The notes under the pieces were generated by a model. The model ran no database searches and was not told the origin of the DNA. It was given only the letters and a program-made list of their open reading frames with translations. Position numbers and translations under genes: made by a program. Source: Pyrrhoderma lamaoense (taxonomy: Eukaryota > Basidiomycota > Agaricomycetes > Hymenochaetales > Hymenochaetaceae). From it: a stretch of DNA of 64,000 nucleotides. Position 1 is the first letter of the stretch; each line of letters begins with the position of its first letter. The stretch covers positions 1 through 64,000 of the forward strand of contig NBAZ01000010.1 of the NCBI GenBank assembly GCA_002794735.1. The letters are read 5' to 3'. Shown here in pieces: positions 10,136 through 21,316 of this stretch.

Positions 10136-13100
10136 GGATCGATCTCCCGATTTCAGAAGAGCAGTCAATGTACGTTATGCACCAGTAAGCCTGCGTTTCT
10201 CTCATGCCCCCCTATCCAAGAAAGAATAAATAGTCGGCATTGAGTGATATCCAAAAAAAAAACTCGAAGCATTGGTTGATAGGAGATTTCATAGACGAGA
10301 AGAGTAGGTTGTGAAGATATGATAGATACAGTGTTAGAATGGGGTATGAAGTAAAGGGAAACATTTGGATTGGCAGTAAGGAACGACTTGTCCGAAAGCG
10401 AGTGAATATGAGCAGAGAAACCAGTGTTGTGTCTGAATGTTCCTGAAACAACCTCTGAGAAGTGAATCGACTGATAAAGATATAAAACAAGATAAAAGCA
10501 GAAGAAGGGGTAAGAGAATAACATGAAAGGAAAACGACGTGTGTAGTGTCTTCAGCAGGAAACTTGTGTGGGGTACATGCATGAGAATAGAAGAATACAT
10601 TTGACGATCTTTCATTTCCCCCCTTTCTTTGACACGTAAGGTTGTGGCTTGTCCTGTTTTGCTTTTTCGCGCTGCTCTGTTAAGAGTGCGATGTCTTTCT
10701 TCAACCTGAAAAAAAGATAGCGAAAGAACATTTTCACGAGTTAGACAACTTTCTTTCTCTCGCGCAGATACGAAAAGGGGCGAAGAATAGATGAAAAGGT
10801 CTCATTAAAAGATAGAAAGATAAATAATAGTGTGTATAAATATGATACACAGGATTGTTACAGCATAAGATGAGAAATGCAGAAAATGCAGATATTGTTC
10901 GTGATGTATGCAAGTTGAGAATGGAATGTATATGGAGAGAATAAAAGAGAAAAGAGGGATAATGTGGAACTCCTACAATTGAAGTTGAAGAGGGTACGGA
11001 ATAGAGGTATGCCAAGTTTGGGGAATGTGACTTTGACGAAGAGCTTCAAAAGTTTCACGTACCGAGGAGTCGTGTCGTCTTTCTCTTCGTAATATGCTTC
11101 AAGACATTTGATTTCCACAACCTGTAGACCACACGCAGAGTTCATGCCGTGCATTAAGAACGTCTTTGAGCGCTACGGTTTCATCGCCCGCAAAAGATAG
11201 TTCACGCGTTAATTGAAGTACCTCGGATGCAGATGAAGCATTGATGTTTACTGCAACTTTCTCTTCCTCTGCGAGTTGCTTCTTGAGTGATTCGCTATCT
11301 GATACAAAAGAAGTAAGAGCCACTTTGGCTTTAGTGAGAACATCTAGCGTAGCCTTTTAATAAGCCCTTGGGAATTAACAGTCTTCTCTAAAGGCTTGAT
11401 CTTCAAATCAAGGATCTCTTTCTTGAGTTCCTCGATATAAGACTTGTGAGCAGTGTTGTGTTGTTCAATCATCTGTTGAGAGTGTATTCGAAATGAATGA
11501 AGATCTCGAACGTGAGCATCGCCCGCTTCGGTCTGAATAGTTATCAGAAAAGTCTATACTTTCTTGAATCTGACCAACCCACCTTAGCTTCTTGGAGCGC
11601 TTCTTGTAAAAGTCGATCATGTTCCTCTTTGATAGCACTACGATCAGCTATCTACTTCGCTGGTCCTACACTGCATCGTTTTCCCGATTTCATAAGAGCA
11701 GTCAGTATACGATTTGCACCAAAAAATCTACGTTTCTCTCGGGCTCCCCTTCCCAAGAAAGAAAGAAAAAGTAGTCGGCATTGAGTGATATCCAAAAAAA
11801 CAACTCGAAACATTGGTTAATAAGAGATTTCATAGACGAGAAAGAAAAGTCGTGAGAATGTGATAGATACAGTGTTAGAATGGGGTATAAAGAAAAGGGA
11901 AACATTTGGATTGGCGGTAAGGAACGAATTGTCCGAAAGAGAGTGAATATGAGCAGAGAAATCAGTGTCGTGTTTGAATGTTCCTGAAACGACCTCTGAG
12001 AAATGAATCAATGGATAAAGATATTTAAAGCAAGATAAAAGCAGAAGAAGGAGTAAGAGAATAAGAATAACATGAAACGAAAACGACGTGTGTAGTGTCT
12101 TCAGCAGGAAGATTGTCGTGAGGGGGTACATGCATGAAAACTTGTGGATGGAGTTAACCAGAATAATACATTTAGCGAAAACCGAAACAGTCAGATTTCT
12201 TCATCGCCCCCCCTCTTTTTTTCCCTTGTTCTTTAAGGCTGTAGCTTGTCCCGTTTTGTATTTTTCGCGCTGATCTATTAGGTGTGGTGTCTTCCTTCAT
12301 CCTGAAAAAAGATAGCGAAAGAACATGTTCACGAGTTAGAGAACACTCTTTCTCTCGCGCAGATACGAAAAGGGCGAAGAATAGATGAAAATGATTCATT
12401 AAAAGATAGAAAGATGCATAACGAGTTGGAAGATCAATATTGTCAAGGCATAGAGGCGAAAAGAAATGAAGACAAACACATAAGATAACATGTATAAAGA
12501 TGATGCACGACAGTTACAGCATGAGATGAGAAATGCAAATATTGTTCGTGATGTATGCAAGTTGAGAATGAAATGTATGTGGGGAGAATAAAAGAGAAAA
12601 GAGGGATAGTGTGGGACTCCTACAATTGAAGTTGAAGAGGAACGGAATACAGGTATGCCAAGTTTGGAGAATGTGACTTTGATGAAGAGCTTCAAAAGTT
12701 TCACGTACCGAGTAATCGTGTCGTCTCTCTCTTCTGTTTCAAGACAATTGAACTCCATCGACATCAGACGAATTACCTCGGATGTAGTTGAAGCGTTGAT
12801 GTTTGCTGTGACTTTCTCTTCCTGTGTGTTGCTTCTTGAGTGAATCGATATCTGACACAGAAGAAGCATGAGCCGCTTTGGCTTTAGTGAGAACATCTCG
12901 GGTAGCGCTTGTCTCTTGGCGGTCTTCTCTAAAGCCTTGATCTTCAAATCAAGGGTCTCTTCATGCTCTTTCTTGAGTTCCTCGATATAAGACTTGTGAG
13001 CAGCGTTGTGTTGTTGAATCATCTGTTGAGAGTGTATTCGAATTGAATGAAGATCTTGAGCGTGAGCATCGCCCGATTCGGTCCAAATAGTTATCAGAAA

Positions 13101-13182
13101 AGTTTATACTTTCTTGAATCTGACTAACCTACCTTAGCTTCTTGGAGCACTTCTTGCAAAAGAAGACATGTTCCTCTTTGAC
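10092..13182. repeat. tandem segmental duplication, two ~1.5-kb units
   Basis: Unit 1 (about 10092-11628) and unit 2 (about 11629-13182) run in the same order. Both begin with GATAGCACTACGA followed by the repeat terminus. Then come a TGAGTGATATCCAAAAAA block, a CATTTGGATTGGC(A/G)GTAAGGAACGA block, a GATGTATGCAAGTTGAGAATG block and finally minus-strand coiled-coil coding sequence ending CATGTTCCTCTTTGA. The copies differ by substitutions and small indels. The junction carries the last ~40 bp of the dispersed repeat, so the duplication happened after that repeat inserted. Confidence 0.85.
11000..11630 (-). pseudogene. duplicated 3' fragment of the coiled-coil gene
   Basis: Unit 1 of the tandem duplication carries a second, independently decayed copy of the gene's 3' part. 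Readable minus-strand pieces (VSDSESLKKQLAEEEKVAV, ASEVLQLTRELSFAGDE) match the corresponding part of unit 2 (KVTANINASTTSEVIRL). It has no 5' end of its own, so it could not make the original protein. Confidence 0.65.
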
Positions 13183-14330
13183 AGTGTCCACTCTCGAGGC
13201 GCAGCTCGCCCTACAGAGGTGGTAAGTGATAGATCTATCTCATCAAAAAAAGACAGTATTCATACCGCAAGATCCTTGGACAACCGATGGGTCTCGACTG
13301 ATAGTTCTTCTGCTTTCTGGACATGGATTTGTTCAGTTTCTTCAAGCTTCGCAACATGAGCTTCTTCAGCTATCGTAGCATGAGAAAGCGCTGCCTCGTG
13401 GAGCGCGATAGCAACCGCAATTTCATTCCCAAGAACCTTCAAGTTAGCAGAAAGCATGTCCTTCTCGATTTCCGCCTGTTTGAGAACATTTTGGGCATGC
13501 TCTTCGCCTTTCTTCTTCGCCTCAATCACAGCCTGCTCTGATTCTGCTCTTGCTTCACACAACTGTTGTTCCAAGGCTCTGATCTGCGCTGGGCTTGATG
13601 TTCCGCATCCTCAGCCTTCTCTGCGGCTTCTTTGAGCTCCAGAATTTCAACCTCAGCTTCAGACAACTTATTAGCAAGCTCTATCCTTCTGTTCCTTAAG
13701 CTCGACAAGCTATCTTGGTAATTCTTCAGCGAGGATAGTAGAGCTATCAAGCTCATAAATCTTCGCACTCGCCTCTTCCTTTACATTTCGACCTCGAGTG
13801 CTTAAACCAACGAATCCATCTCTGCCTTAATCGTATCAAGATCAACCCGAGCTTTGACAAGGGCTTCATGTCCGGCAGCTACAGCCGCGGAAGCAGTGGC
13901 AGATTTGGAAGCAGAAGCCTTGAAAGCCTCAACCTCCTTCAGCGCAGCTTCACATTAGGAACTGATACTGTTATACTGGCCTTCCAGACGTTCATTTTTG
14001 GTGTGTGTCGAACTTGGAATGTGTTAGTGTAGAGGGTAAAAGATACAGTACGCGATAAGCAGATGGCTTACAAGACATGATTGGCATCTTCAAGAGTAAT
14101 GCTGGAGATGAGCTTATAGAAGAAGTTGCAAACAAGGAGAAGGTAAAGATATATATTATATACGCATTGCGTTAGGTGTGACCACCACAAAAGCATATTT
14201 GCTCTAGCTTTTTCAGTTCCGTCCTCTAAATATAACCATGTATTTATCAGCGATCCGCGGAGTTTACTTTCCAATGCATATATAATCCCAATTTCTAAAG
14301 GAGGTATAAGTCTAGAGTCCAACATCATAA
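12640..14330 (-). pseudogene. decayed coiled-coil protein gene
   Basis: On the minus strand, stretches rich in Ala, Glu, Lys and Gln with heptad-like spacing run from about 14330 to 12640. One intron is likely (about 14028-14085, donor GTAAGC), and splicing there joins two coiled-coil segments in frame. The frame is then broken by in-frame TAA codons near 13957, 13806 and 13787 and by frameshifts near 13770 and 13580. Readable pieces include LSEAEVEILELKEAAEK, AEIEKDMLSANLKVLG and KSYIEELKKEHEETLDLK. The 3' end lies in unit 2 of the tandem duplication. The ancestral product was probably a long structural or cytoskeletal coiled-coil protein, but no specific family is recognised. Confidence 0.7.
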
Positions 14331-14344
14331 AACCCTACTAGGCA

Positions 14345-14820
14345 CTATTCCCTGCTTTCAACTTCTATTATTTGTACTGTCGAACATCTCCCTTCATGAT
14401 CTACGAATTAATTTATCAACATCATGGACAAACACTATTATAGTCATGTTTTGATATTCAAAACATTTTGTCCTCTCAAAAACAGTCCGAATGTCCTTAC
14501 TTACCTGGCATATTTCAATGATACACTAGTTTGTGCTCACGACACGAGTTATATCTTTGTATCTTATTTGTTTATTGAGAGGCCAATACTTCATTCTGCC
14601 CGTCCACAAGTTTAGAAGCTCAGTTTGATAGTATAACTGTGTGAGTGTCGACATTCTAGCCTTGTATATACATGTACATGTTTCTCTACTAGTAGATAGC
14701 CTCTCATATACAAATCATCCCCGGTCTATTAATGAGTACCTGATACACCCCTATCAACTTGAGATCGTTGAGTTTTCAGTGAAAAAGAAGAAAACGAAAG
14801 ACAGACGCATGACTTACGAA
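14345..14820. other. intergenic, nothing recognised
   Basis: Downstream flank of the small gene at 14825-15127. Two open frames of just over 60 codons are present, without domain or splice support. Confidence 0.4.
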
Positions 14821-14824
14821 ATGT

Positions 14825-15127
14825 CTACTGTGGGGTGTTGATATTGCCCGGAGCTCCTCCTCCCCCAGAAGCAGCTTGACCACTTCCTCCGGTCCGAGCA
14901 GTACCATCTCTACCACTGTTTCCGGCTATGGAAGTATATTTTGTTAGTTTACTATTATACTCTGAGACAAAACTGGGTGAACATCTGATATTCCCAGTTG
15001 AAATGGTGGTATAAGTAGTGATATCACCATTATTGCGAATAACATGCTGAATCTGGTTTCCAGCGACATAATTATAAGCACCCTTGATAACAATTGAGGA
15101 GTTACTTCCGGATTGAATGAAAGGCAT
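14825..15127 (-). CDS. small two-exon Gly/Asn-rich protein, copy 1
   Basis: Exon 1 is 14983-15127 and exon 2 is 14825-14925, separated by a 57-bp intron (donor GTTCAC, branch-like ACTAAC, acceptor ATAG) that has no in-frame stop. The product is about 81 residues. The N-terminal half carries KGAYNYVAGNQIQH followed by Thr-rich sequence and TGNI. The C-terminal half is Gly/Ser-rich and ends NTPQ. A paralogue at 34049-34342 shares the start MP, the motif GGAYNQVNGNQYQH, the TGDI block, an equally placed 57-bp intron and the end NTTQ. No signal peptide or membrane segment is seen. A TATA box lies about 100 bp upstream of the ATG. The function is unknown; the repeated G-x-x-x-N motif resembles amyloid-like motifs of fungal signalling proteins only in style. 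Confidence 0.72.
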   Translation of the reverse strand: MPFIQSGSNSSIVIKGAYNYVAGNQIQHVIRNNGDITTYTTISTGNIRCSPSFVSEYNSKLTKYTSIAGNSGRDGTARTGGSGQAASGGGGAPGNINTPQ

Positions 15128-15228
15128 TGTGTAGATGTGTGCTAGAAAAGAAATATAGCTATATGAAGGCTTGTAGATGGGGATATGAAAGCTGTTTTGT
15201 AGGTTAGGGGGATGATAAACTGATCCCA

Positions 15229-15236
15229 TATTTATA
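15229..15236 (-). promoter_or_regulatory. TATA box of the small Gly/Asn-rich gene, copy 1
   Basis: On the minus strand TATAAATA lies about 100 bp upstream of the ATG at 15127. The paralogue at 34049 has TATAAGTA at 33938-33945 at almost the same distance. Confidence 0.6.
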
Positions 15237-15259
15237 CCTAATCGCATAGGCAAACAGCA

Positions 15260-16020
15260 GGGAAAAAAGGCGAAAGTAGAATGCTAAAGAGTGAATACTT
15301 GTCTTGAAACTATTCCTTTCGGAGTCCATTTTTTATTTTACATAGGCACTACATCGAATCAGCCTTTTATTCAGCCTAGCTCAAATAATGAAGATAAGCC
15401 TATGACCTGTCTTACCATAGAGACGAGGATAATAGTCAGAGCCTGAATTAGGCTATATTATGCCGAATAGTATATAGAATTAAAACCTCACGTAAGTCTC
15501 ATGAGTACCATAGGATATATCCAAGACACTAAGCATAAGCCGAGGCCAGAATAAGGCCAGTATTTCTTCGGTTTGACAAGTTGTTTCATCATATACTTGG
15601 CCCACTCTGCGTGTGATCTTACTTTGTGCAAAGGCCCCTTTTGCATGTGTGTCAGTATCAATGTCTTTAGTCTGGGCCAGCGGTAAAACTATCACCGGTA
15701 CTACCAATACCACCTGTATTAGCAACGGGCGCGTCAGAGTTCACGACGGGATACAAAGTCACAGTAAAGTTGACTAGTTGGGTTGGTTTGTAAGCGCGCG
15801 CAGCCTCAGACCCGAGCGCCTTTGACAAGTCGAGCTTTCAGCGTTTCACCGTTTTTAAAACCAATGGTCTTCACATGGCAGAAAACGTTGGTCCGACTGC
15901 ATGGTTCACCCATTATAATTACATGAGCTTACTCTCTAGGATTAGAAGAGTTAAGAATTGTGATTTAATAAAGAAATACTATAGCATACAACAAAAAAAA
16001 ACGATAATTCATAATTATTA
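15260..16020. other. intergenic; possible remnant of a Gly-rich small gene
   Basis: No convincing gene. On the minus strand around 15680-15770 an open stretch reads NTGGIGSTGDSFTAGPD before a TAA. It is Gly/Thr/Asp-rich, like the second exons of the small two-exon family, and could be an eroded paralogue's tail. The similarity is too weak to call. Confidence 0.25.
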
Positions 16021-16025
16021 TCTAT

Positions 16026-17806
16026 CTAAACCACAATTTTCTCTCCACGGTCACTGCTACTATCGCGTTCCTTTAGGTGATTGTGACTGTGATGATGTGG
16101 GTGTTGAGGTTCACGACCTCCACCAACAGCACCAGTAGCATGCACCTCATTCATTCCTCCTGGTCCACTAGCGCCATGAGGTAAACCAGCGCCCAACTCA
16201 GCATCAAGACCAACGTAGTCGTAAGCAAACTCTCCAAGCTCTGCATCATCTACTCCTAAAATCTCAGTTTCATCGTTACACTGGAGTCGGAGGCCGGGGA
16301 TGAAGTGCATTATCCAGAGAATGATCGTGGTCATCACAAATGAGTAGGCAAAACCGGAGACAGAATCTGCAAGCTGGTAGCCGAGCTGTATCCAATGGTG
16401 GTCAAACCATCCGCCTTGAATCACTGTAAACCCATCGAATTCGGCTACTGATCTCTGAGCGAAGAAAGCAGTGGCGATCTAGAAAGAATAGACAACTTCA
16501 GAAAACCAAGAAAAGGATGGGAAAGAACAATATTTCACGTACGTTTCCTACCATCCCACCAATGCCATGAGAAGCAAAGATATCGAGGCAATCATCATAA
16601 CCAAATATAAACTTTAGTTGGGTAGCGAAGTTACAGATGGTTCCAGCCAAAAAACCGTAAGCAACTGCAGCTGGTGACCCGACAAACCCAGAACCAGGTG
16701 TGATCGCAACTAATCCTGCAATCGCTCCTGAACAGAATCCAACTGCAGACCATTTACGCTCAAGACGCCAATCCCAGAACATCCAAGTCAAACCTCCAAC
16801 GGAAGCAGCTAGGTTGGTGACAATACAAGCTTGTACAGCGCGTAAGTTTGCAGATAGAGCTGAACCACCATTAAATCCAAACCAACCAAACCAGAGGAAA
16901 ACGGTTCCAAGGACGACATAGGAGGTGTTATGGGGCTTATATGCCAAGCGTTCTGTCCCATATCCACGACGTTTTCCGAGATAGATGGAAATGGCAAGTG
17001 CGGCCGTCCCGGAAGATATGTGTACTGGAGTCCCACCAGCAAAATCGAGACCACCCATGACGGAGGACCAACCGTTGGTGTTCCATGTCCAACAAGCAAT
17101 TGGGTCATAAACTAGAGTAGACCAACAGAAGACGAAGACGAGGATAGGACCAAAACGAGAGTGTTCGGCAAAAGCACCTACGGCGAGCATGGGACTAAAT
17201 GCAAAGTTTCGAATTTAGGTATATATAATATTAAGAATAGAGACATAAAGGACATTACGTTATTGCAGCGAACATTAATTGATAAATACAAAACAGGATT
17301 GATGGAATACGTTTTGAGCCAATAGAGGGCCGCTCGAGTACACCTTTTAGAGCAAAGTACTTGAGATCCCCAATGAAGGGAGAGCCTGTCTCTGAAAAGG
17401 CAAGAGAAAACCCCAAAAGAACCATTGGAAGGAGACAGTAGCAAGAACGGCAACACCGAGGAATATCATTGAAAGCGCATTTTTGCGCCGGAGCAGACCA
17501 GAGTAAAAGAAACCGACACCTGGGATCATGATCCAGACGAGGGCCATCTGACGAAAGTTGTATGTTCATTATAGAATTCAATATGAGATAGTAAGAAAAG
17601 GCATATGAACTAACGGCAGTAATTATCCAAGCCATGTCACCAAGGTTGTATGTGAAAGTCTCACCCGTGTCAGGGTCAAACCAGCTGAGGTCACCCGCTG
17701 TAAAGATAAAAAGAGAGAAGAAAAATGAACAAAATGGTTAATCAATCAAAAAAAAGAGAAAAATAGGAGTTGAAAACATACAGGAATCATAGGAGACATT
17801 CACCAT
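16026..17806 (-). CDS. ammonium transporter (AMT/MEP family)
   Basis: This encodes a plasma-membrane ammonium permease of about 500 residues in five exons: 17782-17806, 17615-17697, 17259-17547, 16543-17194 and 16026-16478. Family marks are FSGLLRRKN-like sequence after the first helix (here YSGLLRRKNALSMIF), the signature DFAGGTPVHISSGTAALA with the first pore histidine, and FASHGIGGMVGN with the second. There are about eleven hydrophobic segments and a His-rich cytoplasmic tail. Length fits the family. One base is missing in exon 3: the conserved WFFWG and FSLAFSETGSPF segments adjoin but are in different frames, at the run of four C (plus strand) at 17411-17414. Exon phases also require one more base. 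An assembly homopolymer error is more likely than a real lesion. Confidence 0.93.
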
Positions 17807-19399
17807 GTTAAATCAGACGCAGGTGATGATGGGAAGGAGCAAGCACACTGGGCTTGCAGTGGCTCCCCGGACTGGGGAGAGAGACGAAGCGGGAGATAAT
17901 AAGAGTAAGAGAGATGGAGATAAGAGAAAGTATATATATATCATTGAGCGAGTAATCATGCATGGAATGGAAAGCAGAATATCAAATTCTTTATCAGGTA
18001 GCCGGTTTATGTCAATCACCTTTCTCTCTCTCCGACTCGGTATTTCACATTTATCTGAAATGAGAAAGTTCTTTGCTTGGTTTTGGCATGTTGTCGCTCC
18101 TTATTTCCGACCGATGGTCTGTTTAATACTCCAAGCATTTAAACAGAGTTTTCCGCGCCATTGTAAGCGTTTAAGTATGTTTACAAAGTTGTGTCGTCCA
18201 CCTAGGACATTGTGTCTACGTAACTGCCAGCATTTAATCTTGCCTGAATTATAAGTCGTGTACCTTTCTTCTTCTTCTCAACCATCAAACTAATTCCGCT
18301 CCTATCCTCCGACTTTTACTTTTCATCATAATCTATCTACTCCGCATCTTGGCCATATGCTCCATTGACTCACGATGCCATCTCACTTAAGATAAGCTTA
18401 TTTTTCTCCTTTCTTTTTTCCCTCTCGCTCTTCGCAATCTACACTTTTTCATCTTAAAAGGCCCCTTGGTCATATACTTGTTGCGACCTGTCTTATTCTC
18501 ACTGTTAGTATCTCTACATATATTTTGTTGTACCTTTCATGACTTCTTCTTGCCAGGGAAAGGCGCCTCCATTTTCCCCGAGCTTCCCGGCTATAGTAAT
18601 AAGCTTCGTGTCTTCGATTATCTTTTCTTTTCTATTCTCATCACGTTCCCCTTCAAATTGCTTCCGTTGATGTTAATGGTTTACATCTCGATTATGTCAA
18701 TGGATGAATCTTTCCCATGATTGTGAGTGAAGAAACCATATTCTCATTAAAGGTCCCTGTATCTTGGTTAAGTAGTATCTCATACTATGTCCAAACGGAT
18801 GGTTTCAACTCCTCGATATTCTCCTCCTTTAATAGGTAAGGCATACTTGATTCAAGTTAATTGAAAATCAGTACAACCCTTTTGTCGTTTTGTATCGAAA
18901 TCACCCTTAGATGCTCTCTTCCTCCGTACCCCTCCCACGGTGTATTCAACCTCTTATAAAGTATTCAAGAGAATTACTCAATAAAGAAATTCTAACGCAC
19001 ACTAATCTTCATTAATCTATCATTTCGCTATCCCATTGAAAACTATGTGTAGTGACACCTTTTTGGCGGAATATATTATACCATTTACTATATTTATCTA
19101 TACGGTTAGACGCTTTGCTTGCTACAAGCTGTATACCCTATACAAAGCACGGTAAAACTAGGCTGGAAGGGGGCAGGGAGGATGCAAACTAGGTTTACAT
19201 CAGTAAGAAGTAGCAGGCACTTACAATGGATATAGTCAATTTTTTACTTACAGGGAACTTGTCAGCAAAGGTGCAAGCATTGCGATGCTATTATGACTTC
19301 GATGCTTGCGATACACAGCGCGTTATAACTGCAAGACAAACCTTATTCTACGTAGTGATTTTGAGTGGAATGAAAACTGGTTAGAAATTAATGTATGTG
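17807..19399. other. intergenic region
   Basis: This holds the transporter's upstream region and a long stretch with only shadow frames. A 149-codon open frame at 17805-18254 (+) begins inside the transporter's first exon on the opposite strand and lacks any domain, so it is not called. Nothing else recognised. Confidence 0.4.
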
Positions 19400-20384
19400 T
19401 CAATTGAGAAATACATATTCTTGTCTTCTTGAAAGATGCACTGTCCAATTTCACATTTCGAGTAAAAGATGACTTAAATTGCACTATCCTCTCCTCCGTC
19501 ATCGGGTTTTATAAGGGCTTTGTGGCAGCTAATACGAACTAGTCAAGCATGAGAGAGGATGTACCGAACCGCTTCCTTCATTTGTAAGGACTAGAGATTT
19601 GTGTACAAGTAAAGGGATGAAGCTCGTTGGTGCCGTTGAACTTGCAAGAGATCCGCCAAGTAGTCCTTATGAGAGGGAGAGAAAGTTTGTTTTTTTGGAA
19701 TTATACGCTAGGACAACGGACTTTGTGTGGAAGAGTATTACAGCTCAAGCTCAAGAACAATTAAGGAGACTTCAAGATACTGCACAAGCTGAGGGAAGTA
19801 CTGCAGGCACGAGTATTACGAGTACGGGTACAAAACGAATTTTGTGGCTTGTATATGTTTCTGCAAAGTTTTATACAATCGTTAATCCAAGTACTTCGGC
19901 CCTTAGCTATGAAGACTATATCAAGAAAAGGTCACTTTTTGCATACTATGTGCATTTCTCAGTGAAAGGTAGTAGGAGATTAAAGAGGCCAGTGAAGTTT
20001 GAAGCGGCGGAGTCTAGTATCCCCAAGGCACTTAAGGAGTTGAACGGATTCATACCCACTGTTATCGAGATCATGGAACCCCATACACCGGCACAAGGCA
20101 GAGCAGGATCTGTACCAAAGAGCCCATCAATACCAAAGTACTCGAGAAACCCGGAGGATAGCGACTCATCGAATAGACTAGTGCAGGCAAAAGTTAAGCT
20201 CAAGTCTGCATTACCAGGAAAACCTGATCCGGTTCCTGGGTTGGCTGATAAGATCTTGGCTTCTGCGCGGTATATGAAAGCGCATATGCTGATGGTCCAG
20301 AGAATGGAAGAGGAGGTGAATGGTCCCCCGACTTATAGCCCAACTGCTCAAGGAACGAGTACCTTGCCGGTACGGCTTAGGTAA
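19400..20384 (+). pseudogene. tandem orphan family, copy 1, N-terminally decayed
   Basis: From about 19533 to the TAG/TAA end at 20384 a single frame aligns with the two intact copies downstream: PLPSFVRTRDLCTSKGMKLVGAVEL matches the region after the family's FDHER block, followed by KFVFLELYARTTDFVWKSI and a Lys-rich C-terminal third with GKPDPVPGLADKI. Upstream the match continues weakly (about 19400-19470, EKYIFLSS then a stop) in broken frames, and no ATG opens the conserved part. The remaining frame would give about 280 residues. It is probably a truncated, diverging pseudogene, although an alternative upstream exon cannot be excluded. Confidence 0.65.
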
Positions 20385-21316
20385 CTTTTAACTGTCGGTG
20401 TGACACACCCGAGCATAGTGTGATGAATAGACAAGAATGAAATAAGCAAAGCACTATTGTCGTATGAATAATATAGTGCATTGTTCTGCTTATGTCGTTG
20501 ATACTATCGATAAAGCAAAGTGCGTCATGTCAGAGTGCATATGATTGGCGTAACGCAATATTGTATGTATTGGTAAGGATTGTGCGCTATTAGGTTTCTT
20601 TGAAATCAACGACAAAATATCATATATATTAATCATACCCAAGAAAGTCTATGATATAGTATGTCATAGATCACGTTTATCACGAGCATCTCAGAGTTAC
20701 AATGTGAGATTTCTGAGGTATTTGCATTTGCTAATAAGCGCCAACTTGAAGACAGAAGTGTAAACTTTGCTAGAAAGAGCATGGGTACTTACGAGAGAAA
20801 TAGGTACCATCTGGGGACATAGTAGTAAAAATATGCACACTAATAATTTTATTTCCGCAATTCTTTAACGATGGCGTAAGCTAAGTAATTATCGAATAGA
20901 GTATCTTAGGTTACTGATGAATAGGTCTCCAATGAATGAATATGGAGAACGCTAATACTCGATCTCTATAGAGGTCTAAATAAATGTCATTGAACCACCT
21001 CTTTAGTGAATGGAGAAGGAAAACTACAACTTTGCCCAACTTTCGTTCCTGAAGCTAAGATCTTCGAGAACTCGAGAGTAATGGCAATAGAGTCTATTAT
21101 ACTAATGCTTTAATTTAGTATATTGACACTATATTTCGCTAGCAAATTTGAGTGCAAAATGTGAGTGATAAAAGGTCATAATCTAGAAATCAACCTTTAT
21201 ATGAACCGACTCCACTTTGTCCGCATCCATTTGGAGATTTTGTTTTTGGTTCTAAATCAATATATACTCTCACCAGCTTTAACTTCTTTGAAAATATCGC
21301 CATTTCAATAAATAAC
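20385..21316. other. intergenic, between family copies
   Basis: AT-rich spacer with no supported gene. The last ~100 bp are presumably the promoter of copy 2. Confidence 0.4.

Noticed and set aside
17805..18254. 149-codon frame on + upstream of the ammonium transporter
   Set aside because: It overlaps the transporter's first exon on the opposite strand, has low-complexity composition and no domain.
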